Shown here in pieces: positions 7,857 through 16,095 of a stretch of DNA of 37,517 nt. The stretch spans positions 1 to 37,517 of the forward strand of contig JAFAZW010000097.1 in assembly GCA_019239415.1 (NCBI GenBank). The letters are read 5' to 3'. Source of the stretch: Alphaproteobacteria bacterium (GTDB lineage: Bacteria > Pseudomonadota > Alphaproteobacteria > Sphingomonadales > Sphingomonadaceae). Both the position numbers and the translations under genes were made by a program. The notes beneath the pieces were generated by a model, which searched no databases, was not told the DNA's origin, and was given only the letters and a program-made list of their open reading frames with translations. Numbering within the stretch: position 1 is the stretch's first letter; each line of letters begins with the position of its first letter.

Positions 7857-9271
7857 GCCCGGAGGAGTTCCGGCGCTGGGGCCACCGGCTGATCGACTGG
7901 CTCGCGGATCACCAGCAGCGCCTCCCCGACCTCCCCGTCCAGCCGCCGACCAAGCCGGGAGCCGTGCGGGACATGCTTCCCGCCTCCCCGCCGGAGCAGC
8001 CGGAGCCGTTCGAGGCGGTCCTCGCCGACCTCGACCGGGTGGTGGCGCCGAACCTCACCTGGTGGCAGCACCCCCGGTTCTTCGGCTACTTCCCCTCCAA
8101 TACCCTGCCGGCGGGGGTGCTCGGCGATCTCGCCTCGACCGGCCTCGGCGTCCTCGGCCTCTCGTGGCAGGCGGCGCCGGCGCTGACCGAGATCGAGGAG
8201 GTGGTCGCCGACTGGTTCCGCCAGATGGCCGGCCTCTCCTCCGCCTGGACCGGGGCGATCCAGGACACGGCCTCGACCGCCACCCTCGTCGCCCTCCTCT
8301 GTGCCCGGGAGCGCGCCACCGGCTACGGCCTCGCCGGCGGCGGCCTCCAGGCCGAGGCGGCGCCGCTCACCGTCTACGCGTCCGCCGGCAGCCATTCGTC
8401 GGTCGAGAAGGGCGCCCTCCTCGCCGGCTTCGGCCGCGACAATCTGCGCCTCGTCGCGCTCGACGCCGAGCGGGCGATGCGGCCCGATGCCCTTGCCGCC
8501 GCCATCGCCGGAGATCGCGCCGCCGGCCGCCGGCCCTGCGCGATCGTCGCGGCGGTGGGCGGCACCGCCACCACCTCGGTCGACCCGCTCGCGCCGATCG
8601 CCGCGATCGCCGCGCGCGAGGGGCTCTGGCTCCACGTCGACGCCGCCATGGCGGGGAGCGCGATGATCCTTCCCGAATGCCGCGGGATGTTCGACGGCAT
8701 CGAGGGTGCGGACAGCCTCGTCGTCAACGCCCACAAATGGCTTGGCGCGCCGTTCGACTGCTCGCTCTACTACGTCCGCGACGAGCCGCACCTGCTGCGC
8801 GTCATGTCGACCAATCCGAGCTATCTGCGCACGGCGGTGGACGCGGAGGTCCGCAACCTGCGGGATACGGGCATTCCCCTCGGGCGCCGCTTCCGCGCGC
8901 TGAAGCTGTGGTTCCTGATCCGCGAGCAGGGCGTCTCCGGCCTGCAGGCCCGCCTCCGCCGCGACATCGCCAATGCGCGGGCGCTGGCGGCGGCGGTCGC
9001 CGCCACGCCCGGCTGGCAGGTCGTCGCGCCCGTGCCCCTCCAGACGGTGTGCGCCCGCCACGATCCCGGCGGCCTTTCGGACGAAGCGCGCGACGCCCAC
9101 ACCCTCGCCTGGGCGGAGGCGCTCAACCGTTCCGGCCTCGCCTACGTCACGCCGGCGCGGATCGAGGACGGCTGGATGGTGCGCGTGTCGATCGGCGCGC
9201 CCGCCACCGAGGCGGCCGACGTCGACGCCCTCTGGTCGGCGATGCGGCGCTTCGCCGAAGCTCCGGCGTAG
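7853..9271 (+). CDS. aromatic-L-amino-acid decarboxylase-like PLP enzyme (group II)
   Basis: A 472-residue group II decarboxylase. The N-terminus has the family's [15 protein letters not shown] and the substrate-pocket motif [14 protein letters not shown]. Further on come the [17 protein letters not shown] block, the PLP-stacking histidine region, [19 protein letters not shown], and the PLP lysine in [13 protein letters not shown] (Lys295), followed by [16 protein letters not shown]. This is the AADC/tyrosine/tryptophan decarboxylase branch, which removes CO2 from aromatic amino acids to give amines. The GTG start at 7853 overlaps the preceding stop by four bases and places the helix exactly where the family begins. 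Aromatic substrate preference is inferred from family only. Confidence 0.93.
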   Translation: MSPEEFRRWGHRLIDWLADHQQRLPDLPVQPPTKPGAVRDMLPASPPEQPEPFEAVLADLDRVVAPNLTWWQHPRFFGYFPSNTLPAGVLGDLASTGLGVLGLSWQAAPALTEIEEVVADWFRQMAGLSSAWTGAIQDTASTATLVALLCARERATGYGLAGGGLQAEAAPLTVYASAGSHSSVEKGALLAGFGRDNLRLVALDAERAMRPDALAAAIAGDRAAGRRPCAIVAAVGGTATTSVDPLAPIAAIAAREGLWLHVDAAMAGSAMILPECRGMFDGIEGADSLVVNAHKWLGAPFDCSLYYVRDEPHLLRVMSTNPSYLRTAVDAEVRNLRDTGIPLGRRFRALKLWFLIREQGVSGLQARLRRDIANARALAAAVAATPGWQVVAPVPLQTVCARHDPGGLSDEARDAHTLAWAEALNRSGLAYVTPARIEDGWMVRVSIGAPATEAADVDALWSAMRRFAEAPA

Positions 9272-9393
9272 AAACCCTCCGGCGCCCGCATCCGGCCCTA
9301 TTTTGGCCGCAACCGCGCGTCAGAGCGGGTGCGGGAGGGTGTCGTTGGAGCGTTCGCGCAGCGGCGCGGCCGCGATGAGGAAAGGACGCGCCG

Positions 9394-10449
9394 ATGCTGG
9401 TTGAGCCGGGCCCTGACGCCGCCGCCGCCCCTGCGGCCGCCGCGCCGCCCGCCTGCCCGCCCGGGGCGGCCCGTGTCGCCTTGCTGTCCAACCCCACCGC
9501 CAGCGGCAACCGCGCCTTGCTTCCGCAGATCCGCGCCTTCTGCGCCGTCCAGCGCGACATCTTCCATTACGAAGTGGAGCGGGTCGACCAGATCGGCACG
9601 GCCATGGCGCGCATCGCGCGGGTGAAGCCGCGGGTGCTCGTCATCAATGGCGGCGACGGGACCGTCCAGGCGGCGCTCACCGAGATTCACAACGGCCGTC
9701 ATTTCGGCGACGAGCCGCCTCCGGTCGCGGTGCTGCCCAACGGCAAGACCAACCTCATCGCGATGGATCTGGGCGCCGACGGCGACCCGCTCCAGACGCT
9801 CGAGCAGGTGCTCGCCATCGCCCGTTCGGACATGAAACGGCACATCGTCGCCCGCGAGTTGATCGCCCTGTCGGACGGCTCGGCGATGGGGCGGACGGTG
9901 CTCGGCATGTTTCTTGGAGGCGCGGGACTCGCGGACATCATGCTCTACTGCCGTCACCGCATCTACCCGCTCGGCCTGCCCAACGGCTTCAGCCACGTCC
10001 TCGCCTTCCTCGTCGGCTTCGTCGCCAACATCTTCGGCCTCAAGAACGGCCTGTTCCCCAAGCGGCCCGACCCGATCGAAGTGTCCGTGACCCGCCACGG
10101 ACGGCTGCAGGGGCGGTTCGCCGTGCTGGTCGTCACGACCCTCGAGCGGCTGATCCTCCACGGCGAGATGCCGGGGCGGCGCGAGCGGAGCGGCGCGCTG
10201 CAGCTGATCGCCGTCGAGCGGCGGCCGCTCGCGGTGCTCCGGGTCGTGGTGGGCAGCTTGCTCGGTCGGCTCGGCAAGCAGCGCTTCGGCGGCGTCCATG
10301 TCGAACGGGGCGACGAGATCAGGATCGAGGCGGACCGCTCCAGCGTCATCCTCGACGGCGAGCTCTTCGAGGCGAGCCGGAGCCGGCCGATCGTGCTGCG
10401 GCGCACCGGCCCGGTCTCGTTCCTTCGCCTCTTCGCGCCGGCCGTCTGA
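9394..10449 (+). CDS. diacylglycerol-kinase-fold lipid kinase, candidate ceramide kinase (CpgB-like)
   Basis: The 351-residue protein has the DAGK catalytic domain: VALLSNPTASGNR (nucleotide loop), the invariant GGDGTVQAALTEI, then LPNGKTNLIAMDLGA where most family members have P.GT.N, and a C-terminal beta domain. An Ala/Pro-rich leader of about 28 residues precedes the domain. SD AGGAAAGGA lies 7 bases before the ATG. DAGK-fold enzymes phosphorylate diacylglycerol, sphingoid bases or ceramide. Because spt, an acyl carrier protein and a cerR-like gene follow within 8 kb, ceramide is the likely substrate; in Caulobacter the ceramide kinase CpgB is encoded beside spt (established, cited from memory). 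Family call firm, substrate inferred. Confidence 0.85.
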   Translation: MLVEPGPDAAAAPAAAAPPACPPGAARVALLSNPTASGNRALLPQIRAFCAVQRDIFHYEVERVDQIGTAMARIARVKPRVLVINGGDGTVQAALTEIHNGRHFGDEPPPVAVLPNGKTNLIAMDLGADGDPLQTLEQVLAIARSDMKRHIVARELIALSDGSAMGRTVLGMFLGGAGLADIMLYCRHRIYPLGLPNGFSHVLAFLVGFVANIFGLKNGLFPKRPDPIEVSVTRHGRLQGRFAVLVVTTLERLILHGEMPGRRERSGALQLIAVERRPLAVLRVVVGSLLGRLGKQRFGGVHVERGDEIRIEADRSSVILDGELFEASRSRPIVLRRTGPVSFLRLFAPAV

Positions 10450-10493
10450 GCGCCTATCTCTGCTCGGCAACGGGCTGAGCGGGAGGAGCGGGC

Positions 10494-11057
10494 ATGGAAG
10501 TCGAGGTGAGCGCGGAAGCCAAGGACAAGCGGCTCAACCGGATGGTGGCGGTGACGGTGGTCGTGCTCTCCGTCTTCACCGGCGTCTGCAACATCAAGGA
10601 CGGCAACATCGTCCAGGCGATGCAGCAGGCGAAGGCGGAGTCGGTCGACCGTTGGGGCGAGTATCAGGCGACCAAGACCAAGCTCCACATCGCCGAGACG
10701 GCGCGCAGCGAGATCGCCGTCCTCGCCGAAGCCCGCCCCTCAGGAGAGGCGCAGGCGGCGATGGAGCGGCTCGACGGCGACATCGCCAAATACAAGGCGG
10801 AGGCCCCGCGGCTCGCCAAGCAGGCCAGGAATTTTGCCGACAGCTACGACGCGCTCAACGTCCATGACGACCAGTTCGACGCGAGCGAGGCGTTCATCGC
10901 CACCGCCATCTCGATGGCGGCGGTGTCGGCGCTCGCGGAGAGCTTCTGGCTGCTCGTCGGCGCCTGGGCGATCGGCGGGTTCGGGATGTTCATGGGGCTG
11001 TGCGGATTCATCGGCTGGGGTTTTCACCCCGGCGTGCTGAGCACCTTGCTCGGCTGA
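10494..11057 (+). CDS. DUF4337-like membrane protein
   Basis: A 187-residue protein with one transmembrane helix near residues 18-36 (MVAVTVVVLSVFTGVCNIKDGN), a soluble helical middle with coiled-coil character (QAMQQAKAESVDRWGEYQATKTKLH through DIAKYKAEAPRLAKQA), and one or two C-terminal membrane helices (ALAESFWLLVGAWAIGGFGMFMGLCGFIGW). The NIKDGNIVQAMQQAKAESVDRWGEYQATK stretch is the hallmark I associate with DUF4337, whose function is unknown. SD GGGAGGAG lies just upstream of the ATG. It follows the lipid kinase by 44 bases and probably shares its transcript. Confidence 0.85.
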   Translation: MEVEVSAEAKDKRLNRMVAVTVVVLSVFTGVCNIKDGNIVQAMQQAKAESVDRWGEYQATKTKLHIAETARSEIAVLAEARPSGEAQAAMERLDGDIAKYKAEAPRLAKQARNFADSYDALNVHDDQFDASEAFIATAISMAAVSALAESFWLLVGAWAIGGFGMFMGLCGFIGWGFHPGVLSTLLG

Positions 11058-11067
11058 CGCCGCGCCC

Positions 11068-11235
11068 TCAATCCGGTGCCGCGTCGCACTCGTCGCGATG
11101 GCGGCGCAGCATCGCGTCCGATTGGTCGAGCAATTGCTGCGTCTTCTCGATGCTGGCGCGGAGCTCGTGCTGGCTGTGTTCGACTTCGCGCGTCTGGCGC
11201 TCGCGGCGCTCGCTGCGCGTTTCCGGTTCGGGCAT
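11068..11235 (-). CDS. small charged helical protein, 55 residues
   Basis: A short open frame on the minus strand runs from ATG at 11235 to TGA at 11068. The protein starts MPEPETRSERRERQTREVEH and ends RRHRDECDAAPD. It is almost all charged or helix-favouring residues, with a heptad-like segment LRASIEKTQQLLDQSDAML that could form a coiled coil. There is no membrane segment or known domain. No strong ribosome binding site is visible (AAAAAG upstream), which lowers certainty. It lies antisense in the gap between the DUF4337 gene and the Tam41-like gene. Confidence 0.55.
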   Translation of the reverse strand: MPEPETRSERRERQTREVEHSQHELRASIEKTQQLLDQSDAMLRRHRDECDAAPD

Positions 11236-11352
11236 GGGCTTTTTAACGTAGGTTGGACGCCGACGTTCCTACGCCACTCTTGAAACCGTCGACAAGACGG
11301 TGAAATTCCGGGGATTCCCACGCTGTCCGTGCGTTCGCCTCCCGGCCGCCTT
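11236..11352. other. short intergenic region with two small inverted repeats
   Basis: Contains CGTAGG (11247) paired with CCTACG (near 11270), and ACCGTC-GACAA-GACGGT (about 11284-11300). No T-run follows either stem, so neither is a clear terminator. It probably holds promoters for the small minus-strand gene and for the Tam41-like gene. Confidence 0.3.
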
Positions 11353-12300
11353 ATGATGCGCCAGATGGAGCCGAGCCTCAGGTCCCTCGTCGCCGCCGAG
11401 CTTTCCGAGCCGGTCGACCCGCGCGTCGCCGCGATGGCCGCGGCGATCGCCGAAAGCTATCCGGGGGCGGCGCGGGCGGTGCTGTTCTACGGCTCGTGCC
11501 TGCGCGAGCGGCAGCTCGACGGGCTGATGCTCGATTTCTACCTGATCGTCTCGAGCTACGACGCCGCTTATGCCAAGCGGTGGCTGCGCAGCGCCAACCT
11601 TCGCCTGCCGCCCAACGTCTTTCCCTTCGCCCATGAGGGCCTTGCGGCCAAATATGCGGTGCTGAGCGAGGCGGATTTCGCCCGCCTCAACGGGCGGCTG
11701 GCGAGCACCGTCTCGGTCTGGGCCCGCTTCGCGCAGCCGTCGCGGCTGGTCTGGTGTGCCGACGACGCGGCGCGGCAGGCGGCGGTCGACGCGGTCGGGC
11801 GGGCCGCGCCGACCCTGCTCAACGCCGCCGCCGCCGTCGCCGCCGAGACACGCGCGTCGATCCCACCGCTCGACCTTTGGCGCCTCGGCTTCCAGCTGAC
11901 CTACGGCGCGGAGCTGCGCGCCGAGGGCAGCGGACGAGCCGATGCCGTCGTCGAGGCCGATCCCGAGCGCTATGCCCGATTCGCCGCCCCCGCCCTCGCC
12001 GATACCGCCCTCGGCCTTGCCGAAACGAACGGCTTCGTATCGCTTGCGGGCCTCGACCAGCGCGACCTCCTGCGGGAGCGGCGGCTCTGGCCGCGTCGGC
12101 GGCGGATGGGCAAGCTCCTCACCGTCCTGCGCCTCGTCAAGGCGAGCTTCACCTTCGCCGGCGGCATCGATTACCTGGCGTGGAAGATCAACCGCCATGC
12201 CGGCACCGGCATCGCCATCAAGCCCTGGCAGCGGCGCTGGCCGCTCGTCGCCGGGCTTATTCTGCTGCCGCGGCTGTTGAAGCGGGGTGCGATCCGCTGA
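11353..12300 (+). CDS. Tam41-like nucleotidyltransferase-fold protein, candidate lipid cytidylyltransferase
   Basis: About 315 residues. The segment AVLFYGSCLRERQLDGLMLDFYLIV reads as a nucleotidyltransferase active site: a G-S pair, then D-x-x-x-L-D, as in the mitochondrial CDP-diacylglycerol synthase Tam41/Mmp37. It is followed by WLRSANLRLPPNVFPFAHEGLAAKYAVLS and FWARF-like WARFAQPSRLVW, which I associate with bacterial Tam41 relatives. The C-terminus is basic with a possible membrane-associating helix ([16 protein letters not shown]). Such a protein could turn a phosphorylated lipid plus CTP into a CDP-lipid. The start is uncertain (11353, 11356 or 11365). The last 44 bases overlap the convergent histidine kinase gene. 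Confidence 0.72.
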   Translation: MMRQMEPSLRSLVAAELSEPVDPRVAAMAAAIAESYPGAARAVLFYGSCLRERQLDGLMLDFYLIVSSYDAAYAKRWLRSANLRLPPNVFPFAHEGLAAKYAVLSEADFARLNGRLASTVSVWARFAQPSRLVWCADDAARQAAVDAVGRAAPTLLNAAAAVAAETRASIPPLDLWRLGFQLTYGAELRAEGSGRADAVVEADPERYARFAAPALADTALGLAETNGFVSLAGLDQRDLLRERRLWPRRRRMGKLLTVLRLVKASFTFAGGIDYLAWKINRHAGTGIAIKPWQRRWPLVAGLILLPRLLKRGAIR

Positions 12301-14257
12301 CCCGGTGGGCGAGCGCCGCCGAGACGGCCTGGGCGAGAGCGGCGACGGTGAAGGGCTTCCTCAGCATGTCGTGGCCGGCGAGCTCCTCGGCGTCGCCCGC
12401 CTCGCCGACATAGCCGGTGACGAAGAGGATGCCGATCCAGGGATAGAGGTGGGCGGCCTCGCGGACCAGCTCCGGTCCGGTCATCTCGGGCATCATCACG
12501 TCGGTGATGATCAGCTCGATCGTCGCGTCGCGCGCGAGGATGTCGAGCGCCTCACGGCCGCTGGCGCAGGCGAGGGGGCGATGGCCGAGCTCCTCCAGCG
12601 CGGCGACCGTCGAGCGGCTGACGCGCGGATCGTCCTCGACGACGAGGATCGTCGCCGGCTGCCCGTCCCCGTCGGCGGCGGCGAGCGGCGACGGCGCTTC
12701 GGTCGCCGCGGCCTGTGCGTCGCTGCGGGGAAGATAGATCGAGACGGTCGTCCCGCGACCCACCTTGCTGTCGATCGCCACGTCGCCGCCGGACTGGCGG
12801 GCGAACCCGAAAATCTGGCTGAGGCCGAGGCCGGTGCCCTTGCCGACCGGCTTGGTGGTGAAGAAGGGCTCGAACACCCGCTCGATCAGCTCCGGGCTCA
12901 TGCCGTGGCCGGTGTCGGCGACGCTGATCCGCACATAATCGCCGGCCGGGAGCTGGCCGACCTCGCCGTCGCGAAGCGGCGCATTGTCGATGGCGATGAC
13001 GATCTCGCCGTCGCCCTCGATGGCGTCGCGCGCGTTGACGGCGAGGTTGAGGACGGCGTTCTCGAGGCCGTTGGTGTCGACCTTCACGGCCCAGGCATCG
13101 TCGGCGAAGCGGGTGTGGATGGCGATCCGCTCGCCGATCGAGCGGTCGATGAGGTCGAGCATCGACTGGAGGAGCCCGGCCGGTTCGACCGGCACCGGCA
13201 GGAGCGGCTCGGCGCGGGCGAAAGCGAGCAGCCGGCGGGTGAGCGCCGCGGCGCGGGTCGCGCCTTCGAGCGCGCTGTCGAGGTGGAACTCGACCTCGCG
13301 CGCCGGGCCCCGCAGCTTGCGCCGCGCGAGGTCGAGCCCGCCGACGACCACGGCCAGCATGTTGTTGAAGTCGTGGGCGATGCCGCCGGTCAGCTGGCCG
13401 ACGGCCTCCATCTTCTGGACCTGGCGCAATTGCGCCTCGGCGGCCTCGCGTTCCGTCGCCTCCGCCTGCAACCGCTCGTTCGCCTCGGTGAGCTCCTGGG
13501 TCCGCGCCCGCACGGCGGCCTCGAGCTGGCGGGCGCGCACCGCCTCGCTGTCCGCCTCGCGCAGCGCGTCGAGCCGCTCGCGCATCGCCCGGAAGGCGAG
13601 GAAGCCGAGGACGATGGCGCCGAGGCCGATCAGGACGGCGAGCCAGCCGAACCAGATGGTGAGCTGGTCGGCGCGGTCGGAGGTGCGCCGCGTCGCCTCC
13701 ATGCGGTCGCGCAGGTCGCCGCGCTCGCTCGCGGCGATCTCGTTCAGTTTGCCGCGCAGCGCCTGGCCGGTCGGGTTCATGCCGGCCTGGTAGTAAAGCG
13801 GGATGCCGCCCGTGCCCTTGCCCTGCGCCGCGGCGGCGGCGGCCGGCGCGAGCTGAGTCGCCCGCTCCGCGTAGAGCCGGGCGAGCGCGTCGACCCGGCG
13901 GCGCTGCTCGGGCGTGTCGGCGACCATGCGGCGGAGCTGCTCGATCTGCTGTCCGGCGAGCACCCATTCGTTGTAATAGACGGTGCCGGTCTCCGGCTCT
14001 TCGTCCATCACGTAGCGGCTGAGCGCCGATTCCGCCCGCGCCACGGTTCCGTCGACGGTGCGGGTCAGCAGCATGACGTCGTAGCTGTGCCGCTCGGAGG
14101 CGAGCGCCGCGTCGCGCGCCGCGTTCGACTGGCTGACCATCAGCAGGAGCGCGGCGAGCAGGGCGGCCGCCAGCAGCGCCCCGGCGCTGGCCAGCACGCC
14201 CCGCCACGTCGCCGAGGAGCCCCCGGCATACGGGATGCCCGTTTCCTCACCCGCCAT
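12257..14257 (-). CDS. hybrid sensor histidine kinase with C-terminal receiver domain
   Basis: The 666-residue protein has a first membrane helix at about residues 20-42, a helical periplasmic sensor of about 150 residues (CHASE3-like in length and helicity), and a second membrane helix at about 208-228 ([20 protein letters not shown]). A coiled-coil linker follows ([24 protein letters not shown]), then the phosphoacceptor box HDFNN (His295), ATPase motifs ([31 protein letters not shown]), and a receiver with [14 protein letters not shown] (Asp586) and KPFT. It is probably an inner-membrane kinase that passes phosphate to its own receiver and then to an unlinked regulator. No cognate output regulator is in the window. 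It is downstream of spt on the same strand, with a 69-base gap. Confidence 0.93.
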   Translation of the reverse strand: MAGEETGIPYAGGSSATWRGVLASAGALLAAALLAALLLMVSQSNAARDAALASERHSYDVMLLTRTVDGTVARAESALSRYVMDEEPETGTVYYNEWVLAGQQIEQLRRMVADTPEQRRRVDALARLYAERATQLAPAAAAAAQGKGTGGIPLYYQAGMNPTGQALRGKLNEIAASERGDLRDRMEATRRTSDRADQLTIWFGWLAVLIGLGAIVLGFLAFRAMRERLDALREADSEAVRARQLEAAVRARTQELTEANERLQAEATEREAAEAQLRQVQKMEAVGQLTGGIAHDFNNMLAVVVGGLDLARRKLRGPAREVEFHLDSALEGATRAAALTRRLLAFARAEPLLPVPVEPAGLLQSMLDLIDRSIGERIAIHTRFADDAWAVKVDTNGLENAVLNLAVNARDAIEGDGEIVIAIDNAPLRDGEVGQLPAGDYVRISVADTGHGMSPELIERVFEPFFTTKPVGKGTGLGLSQIFGFARQSGGDVAIDSKVGRGTTVSIYLPRSDAQAAATEAPSPLAAADGDGQPATILVVEDDPRVSRSTVAALEELGHRPLACASGREALDILARDATIELIITDVMMPEMTGPELVREAAHLYPWIGILFVTGYVGEAGDAEELAGHDMLRKPFTVAALAQAVSAALAHRVSGSHPASTAAAAE

Positions 14258-14326
14258 GTGCTTGATTCTAGAGCAAGCCTTGCCGCTTGGAAAGAAGGTT
14301 CCGGGGCCCCGGACTCGCTTGGGCGC

Positions 14327-15592
14327 TCAGGAGAGGTAGCCCGTCGCCTTTCCCGCCGCCTCGAACATGCCGAGGATCTGGCCGACCTGCTCGGACGAAT
14401 GTTCGGCGCAGAGCGAGCAGCGCAGCAGGTAGGTGCCGGCGGGGGTCGCCGGCGGCCGCGCCATGTTGACGTAGACGCCGGCCTCGAGCAGCGCCTGCCA
14501 CATCCGCACCGTCATGTCCTGGTCCGGCAGCAGCACCGCGATGATCGCCGACTGCGCCTCGGGGGTGGCGAGGGTGAAGCCGAGGTCGCGCAGGCCCTGG
14601 TGGAGGCGCTTGCTGTTCTCCCACAGGTGCGCGCGCTTGTTGCCGGCGAATTTGAGCTTGCGGATCGACGTCGCCGCGGTCGCGACCACCGAGGGCGGCA
14701 GCGAGGCGGTGAAGACGTAAGGGCGGCAGACGAGACGCAGCACCTCGAATTTCGGATGGTTGGAGACGACGAACCCGCCGACCGTGCCGACCGACTTGGA
14801 GAAGGTGCCGACGACGAAGTCGACCTGGTCCTCGACGCCCGCTTCCTCGAACACGCCGCGGCCGTTCGGCCCGAAGAAGCCCATGCCGTGGGCCTCGTCG
14901 ACGACCACCATCGCGCCCGCTTCCTTGGCGACGCGGACCATGTCGGCGAGTGGCGCGATGTCGCCGAGCATCGAATAGACGCCCTCCAGCACGACGAGGC
15001 GGCCACCTTCCGCGGGCAGTCGCTTCAGCCTCTTCTCCAGGTCGTCAACGCTGTTGTGGCGGAAGCGGACGATCTGCGCGTTGCCCATCGCGCAGCCGTC
15101 GTAGATGGACGCATGGCTGTCGGCGTCGAGGATGATGTAATCCTCCTTGCCGGCGATGGTCGACATCAGCCCGAGATTGGCCTGGTAGCCGGTCGAGAAG
15201 ACCATGGCGTGGGCGGTGCCGTAAAAGTCCTTGAGCGCCTCCTCGCATTCCTTGTGGCCCTGATAGGTGCCGTTGAGGACGCGGCTGCCCGTCGTGCCCG
15301 ACCCGTAGGCGTCGAGCGCGTCCTTGCCCGCCTGGATGACGTCGGGGTCGAAGGTCATGCCCATGTAATTGTAGGTGCCGAGCAGGATCGTCTCCTTGCC
15401 CTTGACCGTCGCCAGGGTGGGGGAGTGGACCTTCTCCATCACCAGCCCGAACGGGTCGCGCACGCCGGTATCGAGCAGCGCCTCGCGCTCGGCGATCAGC
15501 GCGTCGAATTTCGAGAAGAGGTCGCCGCGGTGCGACGGCGCGGCGGCGGTCTCGCGGGCGGGATCGTCGGCGGTTGCGATGGCGTCGGTCAT
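14327..15592 (-). CDS. spt: serine palmitoyltransferase
   Basis: SPT condenses serine with a long-chain acyl thioester to 3-ketosphinganine, the first sphingolipid step, using PLP. The 421-residue protein closely follows the Sphingomonas paucimobilis enzyme as I remember it: DPFGLVMEKVHSPT, ILLGTYNYMGMTFDPDVI, DADSHASIYDGC (PLP-stacking His), VVDEAHGMGFFGPNGRGV, the PLP lysine in GTFSKSVGTVGG (Lys266, one off the Sphingomonas Lys265) and NMARPPATPAGTYLLRCSLCAEH. It is soluble, with no membrane anchor. The ATG at 15592 gives the right N-terminus and has SD GGGGAGGA 8 bases upstream. That SD is the outer edge of a palindromic repeat (15601-15713). The acyl carrier protein gene is immediately upstream. 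Confidence 0.97.
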   Translation of the reverse strand: MTDAIATADDPARETAAAPSHRGDLFSKFDALIAEREALLDTGVRDPFGLVMEKVHSPTLATVKGKETILLGTYNYMGMTFDPDVIQAGKDALDAYGSGTTGSRVLNGTYQGHKECEEALKDFYGTAHAMVFSTGYQANLGLMSTIAGKEDYIILDADSHASIYDGCAMGNAQIVRFRHNSVDDLEKRLKRLPAEGGRLVVLEGVYSMLGDIAPLADMVRVAKEAGAMVVVDEAHGMGFFGPNGRGVFEEAGVEDQVDFVVGTFSKSVGTVGGFVVSNHPKFEVLRLVCRPYVFTASLPPSVVATAATSIRKLKFAGNKRAHLWENSKRLHQGLRDLGFTLATPEAQSAIIAVLLPDQDMTVRMWQALLEAGVYVNMARPPATPAGTYLLRCSLCAEHSSEQVGQILGMFEAAGKATGYLS

Positions 15593-15600
15593 CAAAAGGT

Positions 15601-15619
15601 CCTCCCCGGGACGGGGAGG
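15601..15619 (-). promoter_or_regulatory. spt ribosome binding site inside a GC-rich hairpin
   Basis: Read in the spt direction the sequence CCTCCCCGTCCCGGGGAGG forms an 8-bp stem with a 3-base loop, and its 3' arm GGGGAGG is the only Shine-Dalgarno sequence before the spt ATG, 8 bases away after ACC and a T-run. The site would therefore be paired in the mRNA unless melted by upstream translation, a protein or temperature. The pairing and spacing are seen; the regulatory effect is inference. Confidence 0.6.
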
Positions 15620-15713
15620 GGGACCGCGCGAAGCGCGGTGGAGGGGGCTCCGTGCCACGCTCCGAACCCCCTCCACCATGCTACGCATGGTCCCCCTCCC
15701 CGTCCCGGGGAGG
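15601..15713. repeat. palindromic repeat, family B copy 1 (between acyl carrier protein gene and spt)
   Basis: A 113-bp imperfect palindrome. Both ends are small hairpins of the form CCTCCCCG-3 bases-CGGGGAGG (15601-15619 and 15695-15713). Inside are ACCGCGCGAAGCGCGGTGGA and CCCCCTCCACCATGC..GCATGGTCCCCC, so arms GGTGGAGGGGG and CCCCCTCCACC also pair. A second copy with the same plan is at 17533-17660. The repeat fills the gap between the upstream acyl carrier protein gene and spt. Confidence 0.85.
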
Positions 15714-15728
15714 ATCTCGAATGTCCCC

Positions 15729-15977
15729 TCATCCCTCGTTCCTCAGCCGCTCGACGGCGTCGACGAGCTGGCCGACGGTCTCGATCTCGGCCTGCATGTT
15801 CATCGTGATGAGGATGTCGAATTCGTCCTCGACGGACGCGACGAAGTCCATGACGATGAGGCTGTCCCACTCGAGGTCGCCGGCGAAGCTGGTCGTCTCG
15901 CCGAGCTTGACCCCCTTCTTGTTGAACGGCTCGATCAGCTTGGCGACCTTGTCGAAGGTCTGGTCTCGGTCGGTCAT
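15729..15977 (-). CDS. acyl carrier protein of the sphingolipid locus (AcpR-like)
   Basis: An 82-residue acyl carrier protein. The phosphopantetheine attachment site is Ser39 in GDLEWDSLIVMDFV, with the usual four-helix pattern (ending ETVGQLVDAVERLRNEG). It differs from the housekeeping AcpP (GADSLD) in having EWDSL. Directly upstream of spt, it likely carries the fatty acyl group that SPT condenses with serine, as the spt-linked carrier protein is proposed to do in Caulobacter (established there, remembered). The ATG at 15977 is preceded by GGGGCGGG, a modest SD. Confidence 0.93.
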   Translation of the reverse strand: MTDRDQTFDKVAKLIEPFNKKGVKLGETTSFAGDLEWDSLIVMDFVASVEDEFDILITMNMQAEIETVGQLVDAVERLRNEG

Positions 15978-16095
15978 CCCGCCCCCTTATGGCGCTCACC
16001 TTCCTGTGCCAAGCGATTAGGGCCCAAACGTGGCGCCCGCTTGGCAGGGCCGAGGCCGCGTGCGATGCTCCCTCCCGCTCCGCAGCGAGGTGTCC

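Noticed and set aside
9272-9393. Inverted repeat ACCCTCC..GGAGGGT after the decarboxylase as a terminator
   Set aside because: The arms are interrupted and about 45 bases apart, without a T-run; support is too weak to list.
12287-15808. Plus-strand open frame of 1173 codons opposite the histidine kinase and spt
   Set aside because: Low-complexity, Arg/Asp/Leu-rich composition and crossing of two well-supported genes and their gap; no motif.
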